Positions 34,011 through 47,000 of a stretch of DNA of 64,000 bases are shown here, piece after piece. Source of the stretch: Chaetomium olivaceum. Taxonomy: Eukaryota > Ascomycota > Sordariomycetes > Sordariales > Chaetomiaceae. Location: the NCBI GenBank assembly GCA_039881045.1, contig JAYWVB010000001.1, positions 620,001 to 684,000 of the forward strand. Reading direction: 5' to 3'. The position numbers were made by a program, and so were the translations under genes. How positions within the stretch are numbered: position 1 is the first letter of the stretch; each line of letters opens with the position of its first letter. The notes under the pieces are model-generated. The model saw only the letters and a list, made by a program, of their open reading frames with translations. It had not been told where the DNA came from and made no database searches.

Positions 34011-37000
34011 ATGGCAAGTCTTAAGAGGTCGGTTGATTCGGACCCGTTCGCGGCCAACATCTCGAGCAAAGTGTATGTGAGATCGACAAAGAGCGGCAAA
34101 GTTCAGAAGATTGTTCGCGAGGTCTACCTCCGCCAAGACATACCCTGCTCGTCAAAACTCTGCACAAGTTGCCTCGATACTGCCCCTAGAGACGCCGCTG
34201 GCCGACGTGAGTAACCAAGACTAGAATCTCCTGGGGATCGCTGACCCTCTCATAGCAACCCCGTTTGTGCTCTCCGAGGCACCCGCCGGCACCAGTGTCT
34301 TCCGCCAGGGTCACTACCTGGTACCGGATACTAATGCCTTTCTCACGGCTATGGATCTCTTTGAGCAGAGCTCGGCCTTCTACGACGTGATCGTGCTACA
34401 GATTGTGCTCGAGGAGCTCCGCAACCGCTCCCTACCACTCTATAACCGCCTCATCAGCTTGACCAAGAGCGAAGAGAAGCGCTTCTATGTGTTCTTCAAT
34501 GAGTTCCGGCTCGAGACTCACGTCGCCCGCCAGGAGGGTGAGACCGTCAACGACCGCAACGACCGGGCGGTCCGGAAAGCCGTGGCCTGGTATGGCCAGC
34601 ATTTGGCACGGACGAAGGCAAAACAAGTGCCCGCGGTGGTTATGCTGAGTAACGATCGGGATAACCTCCGCAAGGCCAAGCAGGAAAATATCCCTGCGTG
34701 CTCGCTAGCTGAGTACGTCGGACAACTCAAAGACGCCGATACGCTCTTGGACATGATCCCGGAGACCCAGGACCAGGAATCGATCAAGGAGAAGCGGCCC
34801 GGCGAACCTTTCTACCCGGAATACTTCACCATGTCCAAGATGATGACTGGCGTGAAGGCCGGCCTGCTTCACCAGGGCATCTTCAACGTTTCACCATACA
34901 ACTACCTCGAGGGTTCCATCCGGGTTTCGGCATTCCCAAAACCGTTGGTCATTCTGGGGAGGGAAAATATCAACCGTGCCATCGACGGCGACGTGGTTGT
35001 CGTGGAGGTGCTGCCTAGGGACCAGTGGAAGGAACCTTCCACTCAGGTGATCGAAGAAGACGCCATCACCAAAAATGAGAACGCAGATGCCGAGGAGACA
35101 GGGGACATCGTCTCGGAAAAGGAGCGTAAAGCCCTGCAGGATGAGGTGAAGCGGACACACAACAAGACGACTGAAGGCCACGCTCAGCCCACTGCGAAAG
35201 TGGTTGGTGTTGTGAAGCGGAATTGGCGCCAATATGTTGGCCATATCGACCAGTCATCGGTCAGCCAGTCCGCGCAACAGGGGCGGAAGCAGGATACCGT
35301 TTTTGTCATTCCCATGGACAAGAAGATCCCGAGGATTCGTCTACGCACGCGCCAAGTGGCTGAGTTGGTGGGAAAACGTATTCTTATTACTATCGATGCG
35401 TGGGATCGCGGCTCCCGACATCCTACCGGCCATTTCGTTCGGTCCCTCGGCGAGCTGGAAACCAAGGCGGCCGAGACCGAGGCGCTGCTTTTGGAGTACG
35501 ATGTTCAATACCGACCGTTCCCCAAGACAGTCCTCGATTGTCTGCCGAAGGAGGGCCACGACTGGAAGGTGCTCTGAGAGCGTGGAGGATCCGGGGTGGA
35601 AAGACAGGGAGGATCTTCGAGGGCTCCTCATCTGCAGTATCGACCCTGTCGGCTGCCAGGATATTGACGATGCCCTTCACTCTCGGCCGCTCCCGAACGG
35701 GAATATCGAGGTTGGAGTTCACATCGCCGATGTCTCGCATTTCGTCAAGCCGAACAACGCCATGGATACCGAGGCAAGCATCCGCGGTACTACCGTGTAC
35801 ATGGTGGACAAGCGTATCGACATGCTTCCGATGCTTCTGGGTACGGACCTGTGCTCTCTCAAGCCTTACGTCGAGCGTTACGCCTTTTCTGTTCTCTGGG
35901 AGCTGTCACCTGATGCCGATATTGTCAATGTGAGGTTCACCAAGTCGGTCATCAAGTCTCGCGAGGCATTCAGCTACGAACAGGCGCAGCTCAGGGTCGA
36001 CGACAACTCACAGCAGGATGAGCTCACCACGAGCGTCCGGACCCTGCTCGCCCTGTCCAAGAAGCTGAAACAAAAGCGCCTCGACGCCGGCGCGCTAAGC
36101 CTGTCTTCGCCCGAAGTCAAGGTGCAGATGGAGTCAGAAACCTCGGACCCGATCGACGTCAAGACCAAGGTGCTCCTCGACACCATGTCCCTCGTCGAAG
36201 AGTTCATGCTTCTAGCCAACGTCAGCGTAGCCCGCAAGATTCACGAAGCCTTCCCGCAGACGGCCATCCTCCGCCGCCACGGCGCGCCCCCCAAAACCAA
36301 CTTCGACGAGCTCGCCAACCAGCTCCGCGTCAAGCGCGGCCTAGACCTGAGCGTCGAGTCATCGCGCGCGCTCGCCGACAGCCTCGACGCGTGCGTCGAC
36401 CCCAAGGAGCCCTTCTTCAACACGCTCATCCGCATCATGGCGACGCGCTGCATGATGGCCGCCGAGTACTTCTGCTCCGGCACGCAAGCCTACCCGGAGT
36501 TCCGCCACTACGGCCTCGCCAGCGAGATCTACACGCACTTCACGTCGCCGATCCGGCGCTACGCCGACCTGATGGCCCACCGCCAGCTCGCCGCCGCCAT
36601 CGGGTACGAGGCGATCCACCCGGCGTCGCGCAGCCGCGGCCGCCTCGAGGCCGTGTGCAAGAACATCAACGTGCGCCACCGCAACGCGCAGCTCGCGGGG
36701 CGCGCCAGCATCGCCTACTACGTGGGCCAGGCGCTGCGGGGGAAAGCCACCACCGAGGAGGACGGCTTCGTGCTCAAGATCTTCAGCAACGGCCTCGTCG
36801 TGCTCGTGCCCCGCTTCGGCATCGAGGGGCTCATCCGCCTGCGCGACCTCGCCGACCCGGAGCCGGCGGCCGAGTTCGATGCCGATACGTATACCCTGCG
36901 TACGTCGGGCAGCCGCGATCTGGAGGTGGAGCTCTTCCAGAAGGTGCGCGTGCGCGTCATGGATCAGAAGGACGAGGCGACGGGGAAGCGGGGGGTTAAG

Positions 37001-37024
37001 ATGGAGTTGGTGAGCGTTTATTGA
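34011..37024 (+). CDS. dis3: Exosome catalytic subunit Dis3/Rrp44
   Basis: Exons 34011-34206 and 34256-37024 with a 49-nt intron; 987 residues after one correction, the normal Dis3 length. The N-terminal CR3 motif is seen as PCSSKLCTSC (about residues 45-54). The PIN endonuclease domain begins LVPDTNAFLTAMD with Asp at about 90. Two cold-shock domains follow (YLEGSIRVSAFPKP; AKVVGVVKRNWRQYVGHI). The RNB exonuclease domain carries DPVGCQDIDDALH and GVHIADVSHFV with its catalytic Asp residues, then HYGLASEIYTHFTSPIRRYAD, and an S1-like end. It degrades RNA 3' to 5' as part of the nuclear and cytoplasmic exosome. An extra base at 35569-35576 creates a premature TGA after GHDWKVL; removing one base joins it to ESVEDPGW. 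The gene is essential in yeast, so a true break is unlikely. Confidence 0.97.
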
Positions 37025-37320
37025 GCGGAGCGGATATGGGCTAGGGAAAGGGGGGGGGTTTACATGGATGTTTGTTATCTATCTTACGTATGCAAAATGG
37101 ATGAGAATGGAGGACAATGGCTGTGTCGAATTCACAGGCAGTGAGGGGGGAGTCAATAAAACAACAGCAATGTTCCCAAAGAAGCCGAATCGCATTATCA
37201 TGCTAAACATGTGTCCCCGCATCTACGTACGATATCTCCCCCTTTTTTCGACGCCGCAACGCCCCCCCAACACTGAAAAGCAGCTATAATACTCGTAAAG
37301 ATAAGACGGCACAGATAAAT

Positions 37321-39056
37321 TTATTGCATTTCCACCTCCTTTACCTCCTCCTCCACCTCCCCAACCTCATCCCCCCACAGCCCCTCCAGCTTAAACTCCT
37401 CGGCCCACTGCGTGACAATAACCTTCTGGTCCGCCATGACCTCCTCGTCGGCAATCTTGACCACACCATCCTTACCAGCAACACCGACGGCAGGGGGCGG
37501 CTCGGTCCAGCCCTGGATGCGGCCGTCGCGCCAGTCGGTGACAACGGTCATGGCGGCGGCGGCGACGTTGGGCACGCCGCCGCGGCCGAGGCGCCCGCGC
37601 TTGCGCGCGACCTGGATCAGGAAGTCGGTTGTGGCATCGCCGCTGTCTGGGCTCGAGAGGAGCGGCGGCAGGTCGTACACCTGCATCATGCGCTCCATTA
37701 GTGCCGGGGCCGCGGAGAGCCGCTTGAGGAGCAGGGTGACGGCGGGCACGGCGTCGTTGATCTGCTTGGGCGGGATGGCGTTGAGGAGGACTAGGTGGGC
37801 GTGCGCCTCGGTGGCGTTCTTGGGCACGAAGGTCGAGGCGGAGGTGGAGGAGGAGGCGCCCGGGTTGGTGGACGGGAACACAATGCCTGGGGAGTCGAGC
37901 AGCGTGAGGCGGTTGTCGATTTTGACGGAGCGGATCGAGGTGGTGACGCCGGCCTCGGCGCCCGCGGGACAGGGTACACGCTGATTGCGCGAGCTGCCGC
38001 CGAGGCGCGAGAGCAGGGCGTTGATAACGCTCGACTTGCCGACGTTGGGGTAGCCGATAACGCCGACCGAGATGGCGCGCTTGAGATTGCGGGACGCGGC
38101 GTACGACTTGAGCGCGCGGAAGAGGGCGGCGCTGGTGCTCTGGACGGTGATGTCGCGGTGGTTGAAAGTGTGGGCGTTGGGCGCCGGGTTGGACGCGCGG
38201 AGCGGGAGGGTGGGGAAGAAGCGGCGCAGGTGGGCGAGCCAGGCGCGCAGGACGGGAGGCGGGATGAGATCGACCTTGTTGAGGACTAGAATGAGCCTCT
38301 TACCGCCGCCAGCAGCCGCCATGACTGCCCGCTCGACGTCGCGCGAGCGCGTGCCCTCGGGGTCGCGTGCGTCCAGAACGTACAGGACGACATCGGCCTG
38401 CTCGACGACCTGCTTGAAGACCTTGTCGTAAGCCCTGCGCGATGATGCGCCGCCCTGCACCTCAATGGTACCAGCTTCCTCATCCTCGCTCTCATCGTCC
38501 TCGTCATCATCCATCTCGTCACCGCTCTGCAATTCCTTGTCGTACTTCTCCGCAGCCTTCTTCGCACTCGCGATGAGAGCAGCCAGCGGGTTCGACTCAT
38601 CGAAATCGCTATCGTCGTCGTCCTCATCCATGACATCATCCACATCCTCCCCAGCAAACTCGTCGTCCATGCCATCCTCATCCATCTGCTCGTCGCCCTC
38701 CCCAGTCTTGCCGGCGTCGGTCGACTTGGCAGCCTTGGCCGCCTCGCGACGGCGCTGCTGCTCCTCTTTCCTCCGGATGCGGTCCTCCTCGATCTGGTGC
38801 AGCAGCTTCTCCTTGTAGGGGAACAGGTTCGGGATGCCGGGATCCTTCTTCAGCTTGCTCCGCCATTCCGGATTCTTCTTGGCGAGCTTTCTCGCCTTGC
38901 GCTGCTTCGCGGCCGACGCCTTCTCGATCTTGTGCCGCAGCCGAGTGGGCACCCGCTTGGACTTGGGCTCTGAGGGGGGATTGTTAGCGGGTAGGAAAGA
39001 GGAATTGAGTCGGTAATCATTGACTAACTCTTGGGTTTGGTTATTGATCCGGCCAT
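37321..39056 (-). CDS. nug1: Nuclear/nucleolar GTPase Nug1 (nucleostemin family)
   Basis: Exons 39029-39056 and 37321-38969 with a 59-nt intron (GTTAGT...CTCAG); 558 residues, no correction needed. Exon 1 encodes MAGSITKPK. The N-terminus is strongly basic (RLRHKIEKASAAKQRKARKL), a coiled nucleolar-targeting segment, followed by an acidic stretch (~100-175). The GTPase core is circularly permuted as in the YlqF/YawG family: DARDPEGTRS (G5-like, ~209), NKVDLIP (G4, ~240), GYPNVGKSSVINAL (G1, ~315) and LLDSPGI (G3). Nug1 acts in assembly and export of the 60S pre-ribosome. It is convergent with dis3, with only about 296 bp between stop codons, and divergent from the HAD phosphatase gene. Confidence 0.93.
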
Positions 39057-39800
39057 TATTGAGAATTTGCTATATCCTCTTTTCTATGTGCCAGATTCTG
39101 AGGCTTCGCTGCTCGGCTACTGCGATTCAAAAAAATTACTGTGGTTGCAGCACTTGGAAAAGTTTCTGCCAAGGCTGACCGCCCCGATAACACAGCTTAT
39201 CGCTGCAGCACCCGCAGCACCCCACACTGCCCCTCGCCCACTTCTTCCATCTGTGGATTTCTTGGCTCCCCCCCACCGCTGTATTTCAACACACCGCTCG
39301 ACAGCCACTGATTCAAGCCAACAGCTCCACGGGCTCGACCAAGTGGAAGTCCACTCTTCCGAAAGAACGGGCCGATTGGATGGGCCCTGGCCATCAACGT
39401 TACGAGAAAGGGACGTTACTCAGCGTGGCTCGTGAAATAAAAGGGTTAGGGTCAATATGACAAGGCGGAGTTGCCCAATTTGTCAATGTCGGGAGTGTTG
39501 GGTGTCTCTTCAGGGAGACTCCGACGAGATCCGCCAGGCCCGATCACGGCAATGCGAGATTCAAACCCGAGTTTTGGTTTCAAGTCTCTTTCTCTCTCTC
39601 TCTCTCTCCCTTTCTGTTTAAAAATTTCTTTAGACACATACATATTAGATTCTACGGTGATCCGATTTATCTTACATTCATACCGTGACACAACCGAACT
39701 CTCAAGTCGTTACTCACTCACCCTGATATCTCGTCCTTGCGGAAGAAACACCCTCACCTTACTTAATTCAGCACACCAAGACTTCAAAACACAAGACAAA
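39057..39800. promoter_or_regulatory. Divergent promoter of nug1 and HAD phosphatase gene
   Basis: Shared upstream region of two divergent genes. It includes a (CT)n tract at about 39585-39610, a common feature of fungal promoters and leaders. No coding signal is seen. Confidence 0.5.
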
Positions 39801-41076
39801 ATGGGTAGCACAGAGCCAGCAGCCCTTTCCTACTCGGCGCCGCCAGTGGAAGTTACCTTCGATGGGCTGCTGTTCGACATGGACGGCACCATCATCGACT
39901 CAACCGACGCCGTCGTCAAGCATTGGGAGACGTGAGTGGTCAACCCTCGGCTATGTCTCATTTATAGCCGTTGGACTGACTGGGAGTTAAAAGTATCGGC
40001 AAGGAGATAGGGGTTGACCCCAAAGTGATCCTGGAGTGAGTGCTACACTAGCATCCCGACATGTCCCCAGCACACGTGGCGCTGACGTGGTTCACCTCCA
40101 GGACTTCCCACGGACGGAGGACCATAGACACCATCCGGCTGTTAGCCCGGAAAAGGCGAACTGGGATTGTAAGTTGTCCCGCTGCACTGGTTAGCCGAGA
40201 GGAAGGAGACGCGGCAGCAGTACCCATCTCGGTTTTCGCCGAGCAGAGTGTTCCGAGAAGAAGGGGTGACGCGTCACGGTCGCCATCTTCCTCCAAAGGA
40301 AGGCAAGGACTCAGACAGCTGACAGGCCATTCACCCACGTAGACGTCCGTCAGACAGAAGGCCTGCTCCCTAAGCTATACGGCGACGATGCCGTCGAGAT
40401 CCCCGGCGCGCGGCCGCTCCTAGAAGGCCTGATCGCACAGTCCGCGCCCTGGACCATCGTCACGTCAGGGTCTCTCCCGCTCGTCACCGGTGTAAGCAAC
40501 AACAGCTAGCAACCCCCCCATTTCAGCCCACCCTCAACCCCCTCAACCTCATCCCCTATCCTTTCCAACTTACCTCTCTCTCATACCATACACAAGCCCC
40601 CAATCCACCCTCAGAACCCCTTAGTAAACAAACAACAAACAAACAAACAAACAAACAAACAAACAAAACAACCACTAACCACCTAACCCACCTCCCCATA
40701 GTGGCTCGACGTCCTCCGCCTCCCCACCCCGCCGCACCTCGTCACAGCCGAATCCGTCGCCAACGGCAAGCCCGACCCAGCCTGCTACGCCCTAGGGCGC
40801 GACCGCCTCGGAGTCAGTCACGAGGGGGCACAGGTGCTGGTGCTGGAGGACAGCCCCGCGGGGATCCGGGCGGGGAAAGCGGCGGGATGCAAAGTGCTCG
40901 CCGTCGTCACCAGCCACACGGCCGAGCAGGTGCTGGCGGCGGAACCCGACTGGGTGGTGCGGGATTTGGCTTCGTTGCGGCTGGTGAGTGTTGATGTTGA
41001 TGGGGAGGGGGGTGGTGGTGGTGGGCGTCGCGTGACGCTGGAGATTCGGGATGCGTTGGTGGTGGGTGGGTTGTGA
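39801..41076 (+). CDS. HAD-family glycerol-1-phosphatase-like (Gpp) enzyme
   Basis: Exons 39801-39931, 39994-40035, 40102-40168, 40343-40491 and 40702-41076; 254 residues after one correction. HAD motif I is FDMDGTIIDST (Asp ~26 and ~28), motif II is the TSG of TIVTSGSLPLVTG, motif III is NGKPDP, and motif IV is LVLEDSPAGIRAGKAAGC. The cap segment TSHGRRTIDTIRLL is as in yeast Gpp1/Gpp2 and Dog1/2. One C is missing at 40146-40148; with it the frame gives APEKANWD, a family motif, and the correct phase for the next exon. Gpp enzymes release glycerol from glycerol-1-phosphate, or sugar-phosphate in the Dog branch. Intron 4 (210 nt) carries an AAAC repeat and intron 3 is 174 nt; the others are about 65 nt. 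Confidence 0.88.
40626..40672. repeat. (AAAC)n microsatellite in an intron
   Basis: About ten AAAC/CAAA units with one interruption, inside intron 4 of the HAD phosphatase gene. It may explain the unusual length of that intron. Confidence 0.9.
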
Positions 41077-44000
41077 TGGTGATTGAGGAAAGGAGAGAGG
41101 GGGGTAGGAACTCTAGGGGGGTTGTGGTGGGTGGAAGGGAGGAGGGGGGAGGAGGCGAGGGTTGGTGATTGCTCGCTCGCTCGCTATTCGGAGGCAGATG
41201 GAAAGTGTAAGGCTGCCGCTCCGTGCCATGCATGCCGTGAAGCGGCTCACTCCATCCGCCTTCCGTCGAGTTGTATTCCCGAGCGATGATGCAGTGTAGG
41301 GCAGATTCCACTAGGGATGATCTGCAAAGCCGTTGGTAGCCACGAGATCAAGCCACCGTCGTTGTGTGTTCACACCCAAATGCTGTGCTGTACGGCGACG
41401 GCCAGTCCCCCCCCAAGTGCCTTGCTAGACCGATCGGGTGTGACGTCCATTGGAAGAAATCCCACATCCACTGCCTCCCCGCTCGCTACCCGTACCCCAT
41501 TCCAGTACCAAATCCACAGCCTCAGCTCAGTTCTCCAATGTCTCGGTCTCGTCCCGCACCTACGCCACTCACACGCCCACGCTTCGCTGCCCCTCCCCTG
41601 AGCGTTGGTCATGTCTTTGTCCTTCCACACACCTGCATGGTGTGGTGCCAACCCGTGTCTTCACTCTCAGCAGCAAAGTTCCAACGCACGCAAGGCGAGA
41701 CCGGAACCCGATCCAGGATCCCATCCCCCACGAGAGAAGGGGGCGAAGATCGGCGGCCGGGAACAGCGGGATGGTGTTGCGAACCTGGTTTTGCGCGTCA
41801 GTTGGGTTGGCGGTCCGGTTGACCCACTCCGGTTCACATGCAAGATGCAACCCCCCCCCCCCTCCTCCTCCTCCTCCATCCTACACTACGTACATACAGC
41901 TGGATGGAATGGGATGGCTTGCCATGCGCTAGAACCGGCAGTTCCAGGCTTGGGTACTACGTACGGACAAGGCCGATGGGAACCCTCTTTGCTTTCCCCG
42001 CCCAGCACAGCCCGACCTGAACCTTCGAAAAGTCCTACCGGAGTTCTAGAACCAAGGCTTGCTCGCCCTCGTAGATGCCGCCGGAGACGGAGGAACTTCA
42101 GGAAAGTCTAGACCAGCGTCACATCCCGCCCCCCATGCTATCAAGAGCATGTAAATGCGGGGAGGCGGACTTTTTCGCGAGGGTCTCGCTTGCTCTGCCG
42201 CTGCTAGCTGTGACGAAGAAGAAACGAAGTGGCAAGGATTTGTCCTCGTGGGAAACCGCTCAGGTGAGGCTGGACCGAGTTGGGGCTGGGGCTAAATGGG
42301 CCCGTTTCGGATACGATCGGCCTGGGCGATCCAGCCCGCCTCAGCTTGCCCCGACTTTGTTTCTTTGGATTTGCGTTGTGTCAGAAAAGCGCCCAAGTCC
42401 GTCGCTGGTCATGGCGCTGAGAAAGCACCAGGCACTAGCTTCGCCTTTGGAGAAAAGAGATGGAAGTGAAGTGCGAGTATTCGTGACCGTCTCACTCGTA
42501 CAGCCGAGATGCCGGATAAGGAAGGGAGAGCACAAGCACAGCAGTTCGTGTTGTACTTCGTCCAACGTATTCCTGACCCGGCGCATCGCATCGGACGAGG
42601 AAATTAGGAATCGGCCGGGTGCAGGGCGGCTCCGGCGACCCGAGACGCGCTCTGCGAGATCGCACTCATCCGGTGCAGGTCCCGAGAATCAGCGACGGAA
42701 GGGCTGTTCGAGAGCGCTTCGTTTTGTCTGAGAGATGACGGGCGCTTGCAGGCATTCGTCAGGAACCGCAAATTGGTCGGCGATTTGCGTAACGCCAACA
42801 TCAGCTAGGTTGATGGACAAGCCCGTTCCTGCAGATCCAACTCCCGTCGAGAGACAGACAACTCCAGCCCAGCCTTGGTTGGTGTCACCCACGCCCACCG
42901 TCCTGCTGTCGAGCTTCAAACGCCGATCAACGTGCCCGTACCGAGATCCTTCAACGGCCTGGTATTTGTCTCTCCCCGGCAGTGGATAACCACCGCGAGA
43001 GCCGCGGCTGGCAGCCACAATTCAGCCCCGCGGACGGGGGCATTGAGAGAAGATGAAGCGAGATTAGCGCGCAGGGTAACCTCTTCTCAGCCACCATTGG
43101 CTCGCAACGCTTGCAAACTCGTCCTGTTAAAGAGCAGGCCTCAGATGCACTGATATCGTGACTTGATATAAGCTCTCCTTGTTCATAAATGGTGAGGTTG
43201 GTTTTTGATGAGGCTTAAAACCAAGGAATTAAAATGAAATGAAAGATTAATTGCTCCCCGCGCCCCATGATACGTCCCTCCCATCGGCTTGATTCCGGGT
43301 CCGACGACTTCCCCGAGGTTTTGTTTGAAGGGAATACTTAGTTAGCGCTATCCGCGGAGGAGAACCAGCATTTGGTAGGAGAAGGATTCCAACGTCAGGT
43401 TATCTCAGTCCGCGTTCTGTGTCTTTGTTCGTTGCTGTCCCTGTCTGGTTGTACATAACTTCATACAACAACCCGCAAAGGGGTCCTGCAGAGGGTGCCG
43501 CTCGGAGAATGATCTGTGCGGATTCGCTGCAGGGATGTCTGGCGTGTCGGTACCCCCTTGAAAGAGAAGTACCCTGAGGTACCTCCCACGCTGCGGATAC
43601 GCGGCACACGGCGCTGCAAGTTGACGAACAGGGGTCTGGGGAACAAGGCTCCCCTCCGTAAACACGTGGCCAGCGGGACCAGAACGGGAGATTAATCTCC
43701 CTTTCGCTCGCCCACTGCAGAGCGATGGGGCCCACGAAATTCTGCTGAGAGCGCGCGCTTGCTGGCTGGCGAGCTTTGTCGCGGGGCGATGCACCAATTA
43801 CCGTCAGCTAGTGACAGTGTGAAGGGAGAGATGGAACGTCAATGAGAAGAACTCCGGCTCGTTGCCCCCCGTGGTGAGGTTGCACTCGGGACTCATGCTG
43901 GTCAGCTCCCGGCTCACCATGCGTCAGGGCTTGATGCCCGGTCCTGAGGTCGACAAACTGCGGCTTGATGGCCAAGCCCTCTTGCACCTGCCCACCGGTG

Positions 44001-47000
44001 TCGGTGCAGCGGCGGGGAGAACTTTCCTGCGAGCGTCGCTTCTGACCAGCCCTGTCAGAAACTGGGCACTCAAACGGTTTGTTCGTTTCGACCTCGCACT
44101 GCCTTACCATCAGGAAGAGGCTCGTCGCCTGTGAAACGTCAACTGACCCGGTGTCGACATTTAGTGGGGGCGAAAGATCCGTCCTCTGTTGCAACAATCT
44201 GGTCATCGTATGCCGCCCAATGAGCGGAGCGGTTTAGGTTAGCGAATGCTGGTGGGATCGAGGCAAAGTCTTCTTGAAAAACGGCTGAACCCGTCACCCA
44301 TACGTAGGGAGTAAACCCCGGGCACCTCTTAAAACTCTCCTCGAGGTGTGTCGAGCAACGCCCCGGGACCGAGCATGCTCGCGTGGCTGCAGCATCCTTG
44401 GCATGCGGGCGAGGTTGGGTGCGAAGTTGGTAACCAGTGGGGAAGCGAGGGCTTCCTCGTTCATACAAGGCGGCGTCCCGTCGATTTGGGTCGCCCCTTG
44501 CCGAACGACCTCCTCCTAGCCGAAGCGCATTGAGTATACGGGTGTCTTTGGCCGCAGCGCACTTGGGCTGCCTCACGAACATGAAAGTGATGATATCACC
44601 GGCCTGCTGTGTAATATAAGGTTTGGATGATCGGCGTGATCGACCGCTCGTGAGCGGCGTTGAGCCGATCGACGGGCGGGAAATGGCTGGCGGGCGAGCC
44701 CTGCTGACCCACTCGCTCATCCCGTGGACCAGTCGACCACAACGGGGATCTCGCCGTCGACGCCGAAAGCGAAGTCGATTGCGATAACTAACACGAACTG
44801 AAAATGGATGTGATGGTTTCCTGCGTACATAGGAGCAAGTGGCTTGTACCAGTCTGATTGGGGCACTTGGCGCCCGCTTTCTAACGTCCTGAATTCTGTC
44901 CCAAGCGGTCAGTGACAGGTGACAGCAGGGAGAGGAAAGCACTTGGGCCTGGACGTGTTGCCATGCACCAATTGAGAGAGAAGTTCCGTACGTTACTGCC
45001 GTACCTAGCAAGCTGGGACAGCCGCACTCGCGCAAGCCAAGGGACGGCCTTCTGCCGTCCTCGGGACATCCCAATGCTTGAGCCGGCATCGCAGCCGTGA
45101 GGTGCGGGTTGACCGGTGCTCCAGTGAGCTCAGCAGTTGTGCTGCAGACGGTCGAGTCTCTGTGCTCTGTGCTGGCACTGCGATGCCGCGTCTCTGCGTC
45201 TTGCTGATTCCGTCCCCCAATCACCCGCGTCTTCCGGGGGGGGATTCCACCCCCTGCACATCAAAGGGGGGGCGGTCCATAAATAGCAACGCGGGGCATG
45301 CGGACGCTGTGTCACTCTGTACCGTGTCGGCTTGTACCACGATATTTTGATATGTTACCAGAAACAAAGCGCGCGCAGAGAGAACATTGCAATCTCTCAA
45401 GTGTCTCGGTGAGGTGAGACTGTTGGCGAGGCCAGCAAGATTGGCACACCAAGCGGGCGGTTTCATAGTTTTGGACGGCCACAGCATTTCCCGAATTTTG
45501 AGTTCCGTCCCGCAAGAAGAAGGACTCGCTGTTTGGTGAGCGCCGGACGAAGATGAAGGATCTTGGAGTCAGACTTTCGTCAGAAAGGTTGGAATGCTGC
45601 TGAACGCTCGGGACGACTTCTGGGAAAGCAAACCACCAGGGGGAAGGCGAAACCCTGGCTGCGCGAATCAGACGCCATGCTAAGCGAGACCGGCCCACAG
45701 CGAGGAACGCAAAGAAAGCCAGGGACCCCGCCAGTCGGGAAAAAGCCGCGGGCGAGACGTCCGGACTCGGTTCCAGCCGACCCCACGATGGTTTTCGGCC
45801 AGGAAATTATACTGCACAGGACAGCCTTGACGAGGCCGCCTTTCACTAACACTTTGCCAGGCTGGTGCGAGTGGGACAACTGCGGCTTTGAAAGTGCACT
45901 GTAACTTTGTACCGACAAACCTGCCTGACAGAGAAAAGGCGAGTCCGAGTAGCGCAGTTAGCCAGGAAGCTCTCTTGTTCTATGACGATATTCAGGTCGG
46001 TTTTCACCATGTCTGGCGAACCCGTTGCCCGGCGCGAGGGTGCTGGCTCCGGCAGAGCGGACCTTCTCTATACGCAGTAGTTAGTGGCGGAAAGCATCGT
46101 TTAACGTGTTCCGGGCCATTGCAGAGGTTGCCGGTCGGGTGCTTGAGAGAAGGTGCGGTTCGTTGTCGCCCGACACACGGGCTGCGATGAGACCGGTGCG
46201 GCCAAGACCTTCCCTCAAGGGGTTGCATTGGTGATCCGGCAACTGTGGTCCCGGCTGAGAAGGCGGTCTGCTGGCGGGTAGGCAGTGTGTGTTGTTGGAA
46301 AAGAAAAAAAGAGGAGTCATGAAGGGGACAGTGCGCATGCTCCATGGGACGACGATGTTTCTTCTTGTCGGAGAGAAGTCATTGGGTAGGAACAGACCCT
46401 GACATCCTGACAAGCATCGGGAAGGTGGCCGGTGCGCGACCAAGCGGGGACCCTTCTGAAGTTTGCAGTCACGAATCTCCCAAAGCGGTTGACCTGCCTG
46501 AAAGTCTGCCAGGCCCTGGCAGCCAGCGACGGCAGGGTCATTGGGCCCGAGGCCTCATCTCACAGGCCGCTATCCGTGTGTCCACTGTGCCCGCACAGTT
46601 AGCGCTTTCCCTTTCTCTTCCTGGTTGTGGGGTTCGAGCACCATTGGCCCTTGGCCCCTGCCCCCTGCCCCCATCGACCTGGCAAGCAAAAGTCTCCGGA
46701 AACAGCTCGGGAAACGACCTAAGCCCTGAAAGTAATTTGTACCTCCTTCCATCACAACGGTCGTGAGGCTTTACCGACTTGGGCCGATTTCCGAACAAGC
46801 CAATTCCCCTGCGAACATGCTATGAAACTACAGGTTTTCTTTTTCTTCCTTTGCCCTTTTGCGCCATTTTAAATTGTTGACGCAGCCGGTGTTTCTCGAC
46901 GTGGCTCGCGGGTCTGGGCCCGGGGCACAGTGTTTGCCGGCTCCGGGAACCCCTTTCCGTCGACTTCTCCATTTCCCATTTCATCAGATCCTTGAGATTC

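Noticed and set aside
40315..40342. Alternative acceptor in the HAD phosphatase gene that would avoid a frame correction
   Set aside because: It keeps the frame open but replaces the family motif APEKANWD with LARKRRTGI followed by unrelated residues; a single missing C explains the data better.
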